The notes below the pieces were generated by a model, which worked only from the letters and a program-made list of their open reading frames with translations, did no database searches and had not been told where the DNA came from. The translations under genes were made by a program, and so were the position numbers. From Mycolicibacterium frederiksbergense (lineage in GTDB: Bacteria > Actinomycetota > Actinomycetes > Mycobacteriales > Mycobacteriaceae): a stretch of 64,000 nucleotides of DNA. Below, piece after piece: positions 36,218-44,697 of this stretch (positions are counted from its first letter, which is position 1; each line of letters begins with the position of its first letter). The stretch is from NCBI RefSeq assembly GCF_012223425.1, contig NZ_CP038799.1:310001-374000 (forward strand), in the 5' to 3' direction.

Positions 36218-37889
36218 GGGTTCCCCGATGTTCACCGTATCCGCCGTGGCAGAGGCCGTCGCCGCAGCCATACCTGACCGCACGCTGGTGGCCCAGGGTG
36301 AACGCCGCTACAGCTACCGCCACATCGTCGACCGGTCGACCCGGCTCGCCGCGTACCTGCATGCGCAGGGTCTGGGTTGCCACACCGACCGCGATGCGCT
36401 CGCCGGACACGAGGTGGGCCAGGACCTGCTCGGCATCTACGCCCACAACGGGCCAGAGTTCGTCGAGGGCATGCTCGGCGCGTTCCGGGCCCGGGTGGCG
36501 CCGTTCAACGTCAACTACCGCTATGTGAAGAACGAATTGCAGTATCTGCTGGCCGATTCCGAGGCCTCCGCGCTGTTGTATCACGCCGCGTTCGCGCCAC
36601 GGGTCGCCGAGATATGCGACGAGTTGCCGCATCTGAAGGTGCTCATCCAGATCGCCGACGGGTCGGGCAATACCCTGCTCGACGGTGCCGTGGACTACGA
36701 GTCGATCGTCACCGCCGAGGCCCCCGCGCCGCCGGTGCAGCCCTCCCCTGACGATCTCTACGTCCTCTACACCGGCGGCACCACCGGCATGCCCAAGGGC
36801 GTGTTGTGGCGCCAGCACGACATCTTCATGACCGCATTCGGCGGCCGCAACATGATGACCGGCGAGCGGGCCGGATCGGTCGAGGAGATCGTCGGCCGGG
36901 TCGTCGAAAACCCGGGTACCAAGCTGCTGATCTTGCCGCCGCTGATCCACGGCGCCGCGCAGTGGGCCGCGATGACGGCGATCACCACCGGGCAGACGCT
37001 GGTGTTCCCGAGCATCGTCGAGCGTTTCGACACCGATGACGTGGTCCGCACCATCGAGCGCGAGCAGGTGCTGGTGGCCACCGTGGTCGGCGACGCGATG
37101 GCCCGCCCGCTGCTGGCCGCCCTCCAGTGCAGCCTGCGCGACGGCAGTGCGGATATCTCCAGCCTTGCCGTGGTCGCCAATGGTGGCGCGCAACTCACCC
37201 CGCATGTGAAGCAGCAGTTGATCGACGCCAAACCCGGGCTCATCGTGATCGACGGTGTCGGTTCGTCGGAGACCGGTGCGCAGATGAGCCACATGTCGGC
37301 CCCCGGTGCAGTGTCGACCGGCACCTTCAACGCCGGGCCGGACACCTGTGTGGTGGCAGAGGATTTCGCGTCGATTCTGCCGCCGGCCCACGACGGCCTC
37401 GGCTGGCTGGCCCAGCGTGGCTTCGTGCCGCTCGGCTACAAGGGCGACGCCGCCAAGACCGCGAAGACGTTCCCGGTGATCGACGGTATCCGGTTCGCCA
37501 TACCGGGTGATCGTGCCCGCCACCTGGAGAGCGGCGCGGTCGAACTGCTGGGCCGGGACTCGGTCACCATCAACTCCGGCGGGGAGAAGGTCTTCGCCGA
37601 GGAGGTGGAGTCCGCCATCGCCTCGCATCCCGCGGTTGCCGACGTGGTGGTGGCCGGCCGCCCCAGCGAGCGATGGGGCTCCGAGGTGGTCGCGGTCGTC
37701 GCACTCGCCGACGGTGCCCGCGCCGACGCCGAGGACCTCATCCGGCACGCCGAAAGTTCCATCGCACGTTACAAGTTGCCGAAGGCGGTGGTGTTCCGCC
37801 CGGTGATCCAGCGCAGCCCGGCCGGGAAGGCCGATTACCGCTGGGCACGCGAGCAGGCGTGCCTGGGCGAGCGAAGCGCCGGCAAATAG
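36210..37889 (+). CDS. Acyl-CoA synthetase (FadD-type AMP ligase)
   Basis: 559 residues from the ATG at 36210, overlapping the previous stop by eight bases. AMP-binding loop LYTGGTTGMPKG near residue 190, VIDGVGSSETG, and the C-terminal hinge and lysine region NSGGEKVFAEEVESAI ... RSPAGKADYRWAR. It activates a carboxylate with ATP and CoA. It is a paralogue of the ligase at 49075-50682: both have the extra GLGxHxxRDxLxGxExGQD segment before the first domain and GVLWRQxDI after the P-loop. It likely provides the CoA ester after the Rieske step; the substrate is unknown. Confidence 0.88.
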   Translation: MAEGSPMFTVSAVAEAVAAAIPDRTLVAQGERRYSYRHIVDRSTRLAAYLHAQGLGCHTDRDALAGHEVGQDLLGIYAHNGPEFVEGMLGAFRARVAPFNVNYRYVKNELQYLLADSEASALLYHAAFAPRVAEICDELPHLKVLIQIADGSGNTLLDGAVDYESIVTAEAPAPPVQPSPDDLYVLYTGGTTGMPKGVLWRQHDIFMTAFGGRNMMTGERAGSVEEIVGRVVENPGTKLLILPPLIHGAAQWAAMTAITTGQTLVFPSIVERFDTDDVVRTIEREQVLVATVVGDAMARPLLAALQCSLRDGSADISSLAVVANGGAQLTPHVKQQLIDAKPGLIVIDGVGSSETGAQMSHMSAPGAVSTGTFNAGPDTCVVAEDFASILPPAHDGLGWLAQRGFVPLGYKGDAAKTAKTFPVIDGIRFAIPGDRARHLESGAVELLGRDSVTINSGGEKVFAEEVESAIASHPAVADVVVAGRPSERWGSEVVAVVALADGARADAEDLIRHAESSIARYKLPKAVVFRPVIQRSPAGKADYRWAREQACLGERSAGK

Positions 37890-37890
37890 G

Positions 37891-39366
37891 TCAGCGGTTC
37901 CTGAGCCGGCGCCGGGTACGCCGCCGGGCCATGTTCAAGGTCACGTCGGCGTACATCTGCATCCCGCGACGGAACGGCGGTGCCGCCGATCCGGTCATGC
38001 TGAACGGAAGATCGGTGCCCACCACCGTGCGCTGATGGCTGAAGGCGTCGAATCCCGCCTTCCCGTGATAGGCACCCATGCCGCTGCGACCGACACCACC
38101 GAACGGTGCAGCTGACGGAATCATCTGCGCGGCAAAATCATTGCGTGCCACACCGCCGCTTCGGGTATTGCGCAGAAAGGTCCGGAAGCTGTCGCCATCC
38201 GGGCCGAACCAATAGGCGACCAGCGGCGCCGGACGCGCGTTGATGTGGTCGATCACCTCCCCGAGCGCCGAGTAGCCCAGCACCGAGAGCACCGGCCCGA
38301 AAATCTCCTCCGACGCGATGGCCATCCGCTCGTCGACACCACGGACGACGGTCGGCGCGATCTTGCGAGTCGCGCGATCCGGCAGTGACTCGCCGGCCGG
38401 GACCACCGATTCCACGGTGGCGCCTCGATCGCGCGCGTCGTCGATCAGTGCGACCACCCGATCGAAGTTGGCCTCATTGACACTCGAGCAGTAGTCGTCA
38501 TTGCCGATGATGCTGGGGAACATGCCCACCCAGGTCCGCCGGACGGTGTCGACGAACTGCGCCACGCTGCGATCGGGGACAAACACGTAATCCGGGCAGA
38601 CACAGACCTGACCGCCGTTGACCATGCGGGCCTGCGCGATCCGGATCGCCGAGCGCTCTATGTCCGCAGCGGGGGCCACCACGACGGGATTCTTGCCGCC
38701 CAGTTCCAGGGTCACCGGAACCAGGTTCTCCGAGGCGGCGCGCTGCACCAGCGATCCCACCGACGGAGAGCCGGTGAAGAACAGGTGGTCGAACGGCAAC
38801 CGGGAGAACTCGGCGGCCACCTCGGGCCCACCGGTCACCACGGCGAGTTCGGTGTCCTCGAAGTACTTCGGGGCCAGTGTCGCCACCAGTTCCGCGGTGC
38901 CCGAGGTGACCTCGGACATCTTGATCATCACCCGGTTTCCCGCGGCGAAGGCCGCCGAAGCGGGTAGCACCACGAGGTTGAGCGGGAAGTTCCACGGACC
39001 GATGATGCCGACGACGCCCAGTGGAGCCGGCTCGACCTCGGCGCGAAGCCCGGCCACGCGCGCCGCCCGCATCAGCTTGGTGGCCTTCATCCATTGCGGC
39101 ACATGAGCCCTGGTGTGTTCGATCACCGGAATGATGCCGACGACCTCGGTGAACAGCGATGCCGCACGTGAGCGGGTGCCGAAGTCGGCGGCCATCGCGT
39201 CGACGAACGCGTCGGTGTTGTCCAGCACCAGCGCCAACAGCCGGTCGATGCGGTTGCGGCGCAGTGCCACGCTCGGCGGGCCGGCGGCGATGAACGCCCG
39301 CCGTTGACGTTCCAGCAGAGCCCGCGCGTCGACCTCGTGCGCGATGCGCTGGTCGGATGTGCTCAT
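37891..39366 (-). CDS. Aldehyde dehydrogenase (coniferyl-aldehyde/class-3-like)
   Basis: 491 residues. Conserved parts: IIGPWNFPLNLVVLPASAAFAAGN (NAD site), LELGGKNPVVV (catalytic Glu), GGQVCVCPDYVFVP (catalytic Cys) and EEIFGPVLSVLGY. The length and the C-terminal PFGGVGRSGMGAYHGKAGFDAFSHQRTV match class-3/coniferyl aldehyde dehydrogenases, with a basic tail that may contact the membrane. It oxidises a hydrophobic aldehyde to the acid used by the ligases. Divergent from the P450 at 39438 across two palindromes; converges with the ligase, with one base between the stops. Confidence 0.87.
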   Translation of the reverse strand: MSTSDQRIAHEVDARALLERQRRAFIAAGPPSVALRRNRIDRLLALVLDNTDAFVDAMAADFGTRSRAASLFTEVVGIIPVIEHTRAHVPQWMKATKLMRAARVAGLRAEVEPAPLGVVGIIGPWNFPLNLVVLPASAAFAAGNRVMIKMSEVTSGTAELVATLAPKYFEDTELAVVTGGPEVAAEFSRLPFDHLFFTGSPSVGSLVQRAASENLVPVTLELGGKNPVVVAPAADIERSAIRIAQARMVNGGQVCVCPDYVFVPDRSVAQFVDTVRRTWVGMFPSIIGNDDYCSSVNEANFDRVVALIDDARDRGATVESVVPAGESLPDRATRKIAPTVVRGVDERMAIASEEIFGPVLSVLGYSALGEVIDHINARPAPLVAYWFGPDGDSFRTFLRNTRSGGVARNDFAAQMIPSAAPFGGVGRSGMGAYHGKAGFDAFSHQRTVVGTDLPFSMTGSAAPPFRRGMQMYADVTLNMARRRTRRRLRNR

Positions 39367-39395
39367 TTCCTGAACTCCCTCCGGTAGTCCTCACG

Positions 39396-39414
39396 GTAAC
39401 ACGGGACGTGTTAC
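39396..39414. promoter_or_regulatory. Second palindrome GTAACACG-GGA-CGTGTTAC in the ALDH/P450 promoter
   Basis: GTAACACGGGACGTGTTAC is a perfect 8-3-8 inverted repeat. It shares its last three bases with regulon site 3 and has the same geometry and the same GGA centre, but different arms. It may be a site for a second regulator or for the paralogous TetR. Confidence 0.55.
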
Positions 39415-39430
39415 TGTAAGGATTACAGTA
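39412..39430. promoter_or_regulatory. 19-bp operator, regulon site 3 (perfect palindrome)
   Basis: TACTGTAAGGATTACAGTA: perfect 8-bp arms around GGA, the best copy in the window. It is between the divergent aldehyde dehydrogenase (start 39366) and P450 (start 39438), and the P450 is followed by a TetR gene, the most likely source of the repressor. Confidence 0.75.
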
Positions 39431-39437
39431 CGAACCG

Positions 39438-40685
39438 GTGGCACGAAGGCAGGTAGCACGCGTGGACAGCCAGACGCAGCGCGAGAACGACCTACTGGCG
39501 GACTTGGGCGACTCGTTCAACCTGCTCCGCGACCCGTACCCGTTCTTCGCCGCACACCGCGCCCGGCACGGCGTCTTCGAGGGCAGTGTCATGGACTGGT
39601 CCAAGACCCCGGACGAATTCCGGCCCACGAACCAGTACGCGGCGGTGTCCTACGACGCCGTGAACACCATCTTTCGAGACAGCAAGTCGTTCAATTCCAA
39701 GATCTACGACGACACCATCGGCCTGTTCATCGGCCCGTCCATCCTGGCGATGGAGGGCACTCTGCACCGCGCACACCGCAATCTGGTCACCACCGCCTTC
39801 AAGGCGAAATCACTCAAGCGCTGGGAACCGGAGATCGTCCGACCCATCTGCGAACAACTCATCGACGAGTTCATCGAGACCGGACGCGCGGACCTGGTCC
39901 GCGACTTCACCTTCGAGTTCCCGACCCGGGTGATCTCCAAGCTGCTGGGTCTGCCCGAAGAGGATCTCGCATGGTTCCGCGCCCGGGCCGTCGAGTTGAT
40001 CAGCTACCACGTCAAGTACAAACGCGCCTTCGAAGCCTCTGCGGCGCTGAAGGATTACTTCATCAACCAGATCGATCTGCGGCGGTCCTCGCCCACCGAC
40101 GACATCATCGGCGATCTGGTGACCGCCGAGGTCGAGGGCGAAAAGCTCACCGACGAAGAAATCTACTCGTTCCTGCGGTTGCTGTTGCCGGCCGGACTGG
40201 AGACCACCTTCCGGTCCTCGGGCAATCTGCTCTACCTGTTGTTGACCCATCCCGATCAGTTCGCCGCGGTACAGGCCGATCACGAACTCCTCGGCCAGGC
40301 GATCGAGGAGGGCCTGCGCTACGAGACACCGCTGACCACCGTGCAGCGTTCGGCGAGCGTGGCCACCGAACTCGACGGTGTCGAACTGCCCGCCGGCGCC
40401 GTCATCGATGTGTGCATCGGCGCGGCCAATCGCGACGGGTCCCGCTGGGAACGGGCCGAGGAATTCGACATCTTCCGGACACGCTTGCCGCACATCACCT
40501 TTGCCGCCGGTGAACATACCTGCCTCGGACTTCATCTGGCCCGGATGGAGACCAGGGTCGCCATCGAATGCCTGCTCAACCGGGTGACCGATCTCAAGCT
40601 CGACACCAGCGAGGATCCGCACATCTTCGGCCAGCCGTTCCGCTCGCCAACCGCCGTACCCGTCACCTTCAAACCGATCACCTGA
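39438..40685 (+). CDS. Cytochrome P450
   Basis: 415 residues. I-helix PAGLETTFRSSG (Glu-Thr pair near residue 250), K-helix ExxR in EEGLRYETPL, haem loop FAAGEHTCLGLHLAR. It differs clearly from the P450 at 18622. The GTG at 39438 is eight bases after the operator; a GTG at 39462 is an alternative start. It would hydroxylate the substrate and needs external redox partners. It is followed by a TetR gene in the same direction, so the regulator may be co-transcribed with the gene it controls. Confidence 0.88.
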   Translation: MARRQVARVDSQTQRENDLLADLGDSFNLLRDPYPFFAAHRARHGVFEGSVMDWSKTPDEFRPTNQYAAVSYDAVNTIFRDSKSFNSKIYDDTIGLFIGPSILAMEGTLHRAHRNLVTTAFKAKSLKRWEPEIVRPICEQLIDEFIETGRADLVRDFTFEFPTRVISKLLGLPEEDLAWFRARAVELISYHVKYKRAFEASAALKDYFINQIDLRRSSPTDDIIGDLVTAEVEGEKLTDEEIYSFLRLLLPAGLETTFRSSGNLLYLLLTHPDQFAAVQADHELLGQAIEEGLRYETPLTTVQRSASVATELDGVELPAGAVIDVCIGAANRDGSRWERAEEFDIFRTRLPHITFAAGEHTCLGLHLARMETRVAIECLLNRVTDLKLDTSEDPHIFGQPFRSPTAVPVTFKPIT

Positions 40686-40701
40686 GCGCGAGGGCACACC
40701 G

Positions 40702-41424
40702 ATGGCACGGCCCCCGGGCGTGAAACGTCATCCGGGCGAGCGAAGCGACGGGAAAAGACAACGCCGCGAGCGCGGGTCCATCAGTGTCGAGGAGATCCTC
40801 TCCGGCGCGTTCGATGTCGCCGCCGACGTGTCGATCGACAACCTCAGCATGCCGCAGCTGGCCAAACATCTCGACGTCGGAGTCACCAGCATCTACTGGT
40901 ACTTCCGCCGCAAGGATGACCTGCTCGACGCGATGACCAACCGGGCGCTGGACGAGTACGACTTCACCGCACCGAGCATCGATGCGGACAACTGGCGGGA
41001 ATCGCTGGCCCAACATGCGCGGATCATGCGAAAGACGTTTCGCGGCAATCCGATTCTGTGTGATCTGATCCTGATCCGCGGCTCCTACGGGCGTGCGGCG
41101 GTGCAGGGCGCCATCCAGAAGCTGGAGCCGCCGGTGGCCGCCCTGGTGCGCGCCGGGTTGTCCTCGGAGGACGCCTTCGACACCTACTCGGCGATCGCCA
41201 CCCATGTACGCGGCACGGTCATCATGGAACGCCTGCAGGACAAGATGCCCGGTATCGCTGCGCGCCAGGATGGCGAGCGCAACCTCATCGACCCAGCCGC
41301 CACCCCGTTCATCGCCGAGGCCACCGGCCGTGGACACCGGATGGGCGTGGCCGACGACATCAACTTCGAGTACGTGCTGGAATGCATCCTCGACCACGCC
41401 GAGGGTCTGTCGCGTCAGGCCTGA
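40702..41424 (+). CDS. TetR-family regulator (paralogue 1)
   Basis: 240 residues. After a basic N-terminus, the HTH region is SISVEEILSGAFDVAADVSIDNLSMPQLAKHLDVGVTSIYWYFRRKDDLLDAM. The ligand domain contains HARIMRKTFRGNPILCDLILIR and SEDAFDTYSAIATHVRGTVI, shared nearly word for word with the TetR at 56768-57514. Both probably read related operators; the 19-bp palindrome family is the obvious candidate. The ligand may be a CoA thioester, as in KstR-type regulators (inference). Its 3' end overlaps the convergent aldehyde dehydrogenase by ten bases. Confidence 0.85.
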   Translation: MARPPGVKRHPGERSDGKRQRRERGSISVEEILSGAFDVAADVSIDNLSMPQLAKHLDVGVTSIYWYFRRKDDLLDAMTNRALDEYDFTAPSIDADNWRESLAQHARIMRKTFRGNPILCDLILIRGSYGRAAVQGAIQKLEPPVAALVRAGLSSEDAFDTYSAIATHVRGTVIMERLQDKMPGIAARQDGERNLIDPAATPFIAEATGRGHRMGVADDINFEYVLECILDHAEGLSRQA

Positions 41425-42953
41425 CGCGGTAGTCGCCACCCGATGGTCTTGGTCTCGGTGTACTGGGCGAAGCCCTCGACACCGCACTGCCGCCCGACGC
41501 CGCTGTTCTTGTATCCACCGAACGGTGCGTCGGCGCCGTAGTACATGCCCCCGTTGACGCCGATGGCTCCGGTCCTGATCCGCCGGGCGATACCCATGGC
41601 GCGTTCCGGGGACTTCGACATCACCGCGCCGGCCAGCCCGAAGGCGCTGTCATTGGCCAGCCGCACCGCTTCGTCGTCATCGTCAAACGGGATGAGCACC
41701 AGCACCGGGCCGAACACCTCGTCCTGGGCGATGGACGATCCAGGGTGTGCGCCGAGGATCACCGTGGGCGCCACGAAATGCCCATTGGCCAGGTGGTCGG
41801 GCAACCCCTCGGGCACTGCTCCCCCGACCACGATCTCGGCGCCGTCGCGTCGTGCGCCGTCGATGGCATCGAGCACCCGTTGCTTCTGGACCGCACTGAT
41901 CAGCGGGCCCACCAGGGTGGTCGGCAGCACCGGGTCACCGACGGGCACGCCACCGAATGCCATTGTCACATTGGCGACGGCTTCGTCGAACAGGCTGCGG
42001 TGCACCAGCATCCGGGTATTCGCCGCGCAGGCCTGACCGGCGTGCACGCACGCGCCGATGGCGCCGGGAATGATGTGTGCCGGGTTGGCGTCGTCGAGCA
42101 CGATCATCGCGGACTTGCCGCCCAGTTCCAGGAAGGTGCGCTTCATGGTGTCGGCGCCGACTCGCATCAGGTGCCGACCCACCGCGGTCGACCCGGTGAA
42201 CGACACCATGTCCACGCGGGGATCGGTGCCGACCAGCCCGGCCACGTGATTGGACGGGGTCGGCACCACGTTGATCACCCCGGCCGGGAAGTCGGTGCGC
42301 TCGACGATCAGGCGCCCGAGCCGGGTGGCATTCCACGGGGTGTTCGGATCGGGTTTGAGCACCACAGTGTTTCCGGCCGCCAGCGCCGGTCCGAGCTTGT
42401 TGAGGATGACTTCGATCGGGAAGTTCGACGGTGTGATGGCGGCGACCACGCCGGCCGCCTCCTTGACCACGGTGCGCGCGTTGCGCTCACCGAACAGACC
42501 GCCGCCGTCGAGGCGCCGCTCCCATTCGAACTCGTCGATCAGCCGGGCCGGGTAGCGCAGCGCATCGGCGAGCGGCCAATCCAGTTGCGCGTTCTGCGTC
42601 GTCATGGCCGGGCACCCGACCTCGGCGATCAGTTCCTCGCGCAGGTCCGCGGTTTCGGCTTCGATGGCGTCTTGCAACTGCAGCAGGCAACGCTTGCGCA
42701 GTGCGCGGTTGGTGGACCAGTCGGTGTCATCGAATGCGCGCCGGGCGGCGCCAATGGCGTGGTCCATGTCCTCGGGACCTGCGGCCGAGGTGCTGCCCAG
42801 CACCAAACCTGTTGCCGGGCTGACATTGTCGAACTCGGCACCGGAAGCCGCGGCGGTCAGCTCACCGTCGATGAGCATCCGCTTCTCAGCCCGCCCCGCC
42901 GCACGCAGGCCGATCTGCACGCTCGACGCCTGCGGTGTGACCAGTTCGTTCAC
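41415..42953 (-). CDS. Aldehyde dehydrogenase
   Basis: 512 residues from a GTG with GGAGG six bases upstream; the longer frame enters the operator and is unlikely. Motifs: ITPSNFPIEVILNKLGPALAAGNTVVLKPDPNTP, VSFTGSTAVGRHLM, LELGGKSAMIV (Glu), HAGQACAANTRMLVH (Cys) and EVFGPVLVLIPF. This is the general NAD(P)-dependent ALDH family, distinct from the class-3-like enzyme at 37891. It sits behind regulon site 4, divergent from the DUF35-Ltp-amidohydrolase operon. Confidence 0.88.
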   Translation of the reverse strand: MNELVTPQASSVQIGLRAAGRAEKRMLIDGELTAAASGAEFDNVSPATGLVLGSTSAAGPEDMDHAIGAARRAFDDTDWSTNRALRKRCLLQLQDAIEAETADLREELIAEVGCPAMTTQNAQLDWPLADALRYPARLIDEFEWERRLDGGGLFGERNARTVVKEAAGVVAAITPSNFPIEVILNKLGPALAAGNTVVLKPDPNTPWNATRLGRLIVERTDFPAGVINVVPTPSNHVAGLVGTDPRVDMVSFTGSTAVGRHLMRVGADTMKRTFLELGGKSAMIVLDDANPAHIIPGAIGACVHAGQACAANTRMLVHRSLFDEAVANVTMAFGGVPVGDPVLPTTLVGPLISAVQKQRVLDAIDGARRDGAEIVVGGAVPEGLPDHLANGHFVAPTVILGAHPGSSIAQDEVFGPVLVLIPFDDDDEAVRLANDSAFGLAGAVMSKSPERAMGIARRIRTGAIGVNGGMYYGADAPFGGYKNSGVGRQCGVEGFAQYTETKTIGWRLPRQA

Positions 42954-42991
42954 CCATAACCTCCACATCGCGGGATCAATCCAGGATACGA

Positions 42992-43010
42992 TACTGTAAG
43001 TATTACCGTT
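42992..43010. promoter_or_regulatory. 19-bp operator, regulon site 4
   Basis: TACTGTAAGTATTACCGTT matches the TACTGTAA-N3-TTACAGTA consensus at 14 of 16 fixed positions. It lies between the divergent aldehyde dehydrogenase (start 42953) and DUF35 (start 43043) genes. Confidence 0.65.
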
Positions 43011-43042
43011 GGTATGTGTAGTTGTCGATCGAGGGGATCTCC

Positions 43043-43465
43043 ATGCAGAAGGCGCTGGCGACAGAGATTTCGACGTGGCCCGACGCCGAGCCCGCACTGA
43101 TCGGCAGCCGGTGCGGCTCCTGTGGCGCCACGACGTTCCCGGTACAGCGCCGCTGCCCCTGCTGCAGCAGTGCAGCGATGAGCCCCGAGCGCCTACCCCG
43201 GCGCGGCACCCTGGTCGCCTGGACCACCCAGGGGTTCCCGCCCGGCCCGCCGTACAAGGGCCCCACCGGCAAGGAGTTCGTGCCGTTCGGCGTGGGCCTG
43301 GTCCAGCTCGGGGATGTGCTCCGCGTCGAGGGACGACTCACCGAGAACAACCCGGCCAACCTGACATTCGGCATGGAGGTCGAGCTGACCATGATTCCGT
43401 TCGCGACCGACGCCGAGGGTGACGAGTTGATCACCTTCGCGTTCGCACCTGTAGAGGGAGCCTGA
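43043..43465 (+). CDS. DUF35 zinc-ribbon/OB-fold protein
   Basis: 140 residues from the ATG at 43043. The N-terminal rubredoxin-like zinc ribbon has CGSCGATTFPVQRRCPCC (four cysteines), and an OB fold follows (GTLVAWTTQGFPPGPPYKGP, FGVGLVQLGDVLRVEGRL). Proteins of this kind bind CoA substrates and form complexes with thiolase-like partners, for example the DUF35 part of ChsH2 with Ltp2 in steroid side-chain cleavage. The next gene is such a partner; the stop and start overlap (TGATG). Confidence 0.85.
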   Translation: MQKALATEISTWPDAEPALIGSRCGSCGATTFPVQRRCPCCSSAAMSPERLPRRGTLVAWTTQGFPPGPPYKGPTGKEFVPFGVGLVQLGDVLRVEGRLTENNPANLTFGMEVELTMIPFATDAEGDELITFAFAPVEGA

Positions 43466-44610
43466 TGCACGACGTGGCGATCATCGGCGTCGGCCTGCAC
43501 CCGTTCGGCCGGTTCGAGGGTAAATCCGCTCTTGCGATGGGCGTGGATGCCATCTTCGCCGCGGTCGACGACGCCGGGGTCGACTGGAAGGACATCGGTG
43601 CCGCCACCGGGGGCAGCTGGACGGTCGCCAACCCGGACGCCATCGTGGGCATGGTCGGGCTGTCCGGCATCCCGTTCACCAATGTCTTCAATGCCTGCGC
43701 GACGGCAGCGAGTGCGGCCAAGGTGTGCGCGGACGGTATCCGCCTCGGCGACTACGACATCGGGATCGCCGTCGGGCTGGACAAGCACCCGCGCGGCGCC
43801 TTCACCGAGGATCCGGGTCTGGTCGGCATGCCGGCCTGGTACGCCGAGAACGGCCAGTACCTGACCACCCAGTTCTTCGGCATGAAGGCCAACCGCTACC
43901 TGCACGACCACAACATCTCGGCGCGCACCCTGGCCAAGGTCGCGAACAAGAATCTGCGCAACGGCGCCCTGAACCCGAACGCCTTCCGGCGCAAGCCCAT
44001 CACCGAGGACGACATCCTCAACTCGACCATGCTGAACTACCCGCTGACCCAGTACATGTTCTGCGCCCCCGACGAGGGTGCGGCCGCGGTGGTGATGTGC
44101 CGGGCGGATCTGGCGCACAAGTACACCTCCAAGCCGGTGTACCTGAGGGCCGTCGAGGTCCGCACCCGCCGCTACGGCGCCTACGAGGTGAACACCACCT
44201 GCGCCCCCGTCGTCGAGGACGTCGCCCCGACCGTGTACGCCGCGCGTGCCGCATTCGAAAAAGCCGGTGTCGCACCCGAAGACGTCGACGTGGTGCAACT
44301 GCAGGACACCGACGCCGGTGCCGAGATCATCCACATGGCCGAATGCGGGTTCTGCGCCGACGGCGACCAGGAGAAGCTGCTGGCCGACGGTGCGACCGAG
44401 ATCGGCGGCTCACTTCCGGTGAACACCGACGGCGGGCTGATCGCCAACGGCGAACCGATCGGCGCGTCCGGGCTGCGTCAGATCCACGAACTGGTGCGCC
44501 AGCTGCGCGGCGAGGCCGGTGATCGCCAGGTTCCCGGCGAACCCAAGGTCGGCTTCGCCCAGCTGTACGGAGCGCCCGGCACCGCCGGCGCCACCGTCCT
44601 GACCCTCTGA
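43465..44610 (+). CDS. Lipid-transfer-protein-like thiolase/aldolase
   Basis: 381 residues, thiolase fold. The nucleophile position is NACATAASAA (Cys near residue 77). At the usual GHP catalytic histidine motif the sequence reads ANGEPIGASGLRQIHELVRQLRG, so Glu replaces His, as in mycobacterial Ltp proteins that act as retro-aldolases rather than thiolases. Pairing with the DUF35 gene directly upstream strengthens that reading. Probable reaction: carbon-carbon cleavage of a beta-hydroxy or beta-keto acyl-CoA. Confidence 0.82.
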   Translation: MHDVAIIGVGLHPFGRFEGKSALAMGVDAIFAAVDDAGVDWKDIGAATGGSWTVANPDAIVGMVGLSGIPFTNVFNACATAASAAKVCADGIRLGDYDIGIAVGLDKHPRGAFTEDPGLVGMPAWYAENGQYLTTQFFGMKANRYLHDHNISARTLAKVANKNLRNGALNPNAFRRKPITEDDILNSTMLNYPLTQYMFCAPDEGAAAVVMCRADLAHKYTSKPVYLRAVEVRTRRYGAYEVNTTCAPVVEDVAPTVYAARAAFEKAGVAPEDVDVVQLQDTDAGAEIIHMAECGFCADGDQEKLLADGATEIGGSLPVNTDGGLIANGEPIGASGLRQIHELVRQLRGEAGDRQVPGEPKVGFAQLYGAPGTAGATVLTL

Positions 44611-44618
44611 CATTGACC

Positions 44619-44678
44619 GCGAGCAGACGCATATGGCCCCGAAATCACGCAATTCAGGGGCCATTTGCGTCTGCTCGC
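44619..44678. repeat. 60-bp perfect-ended hairpin between co-directional genes
   Basis: Arms GCGAGCAGACGCA...ATGGCCCC and GGGGCCAT...TGCGTCTGCTCGC pair over about 25 bases with one or two mismatches. It lies between the Ltp-like gene and the amidohydrolase, 19 bases before the latter's ATG. It could attenuate read-through or stabilise the upstream mRNA. Confidence 0.65.
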
Positions 44679-44697
44679 CGGATAGGGAGACACCACA

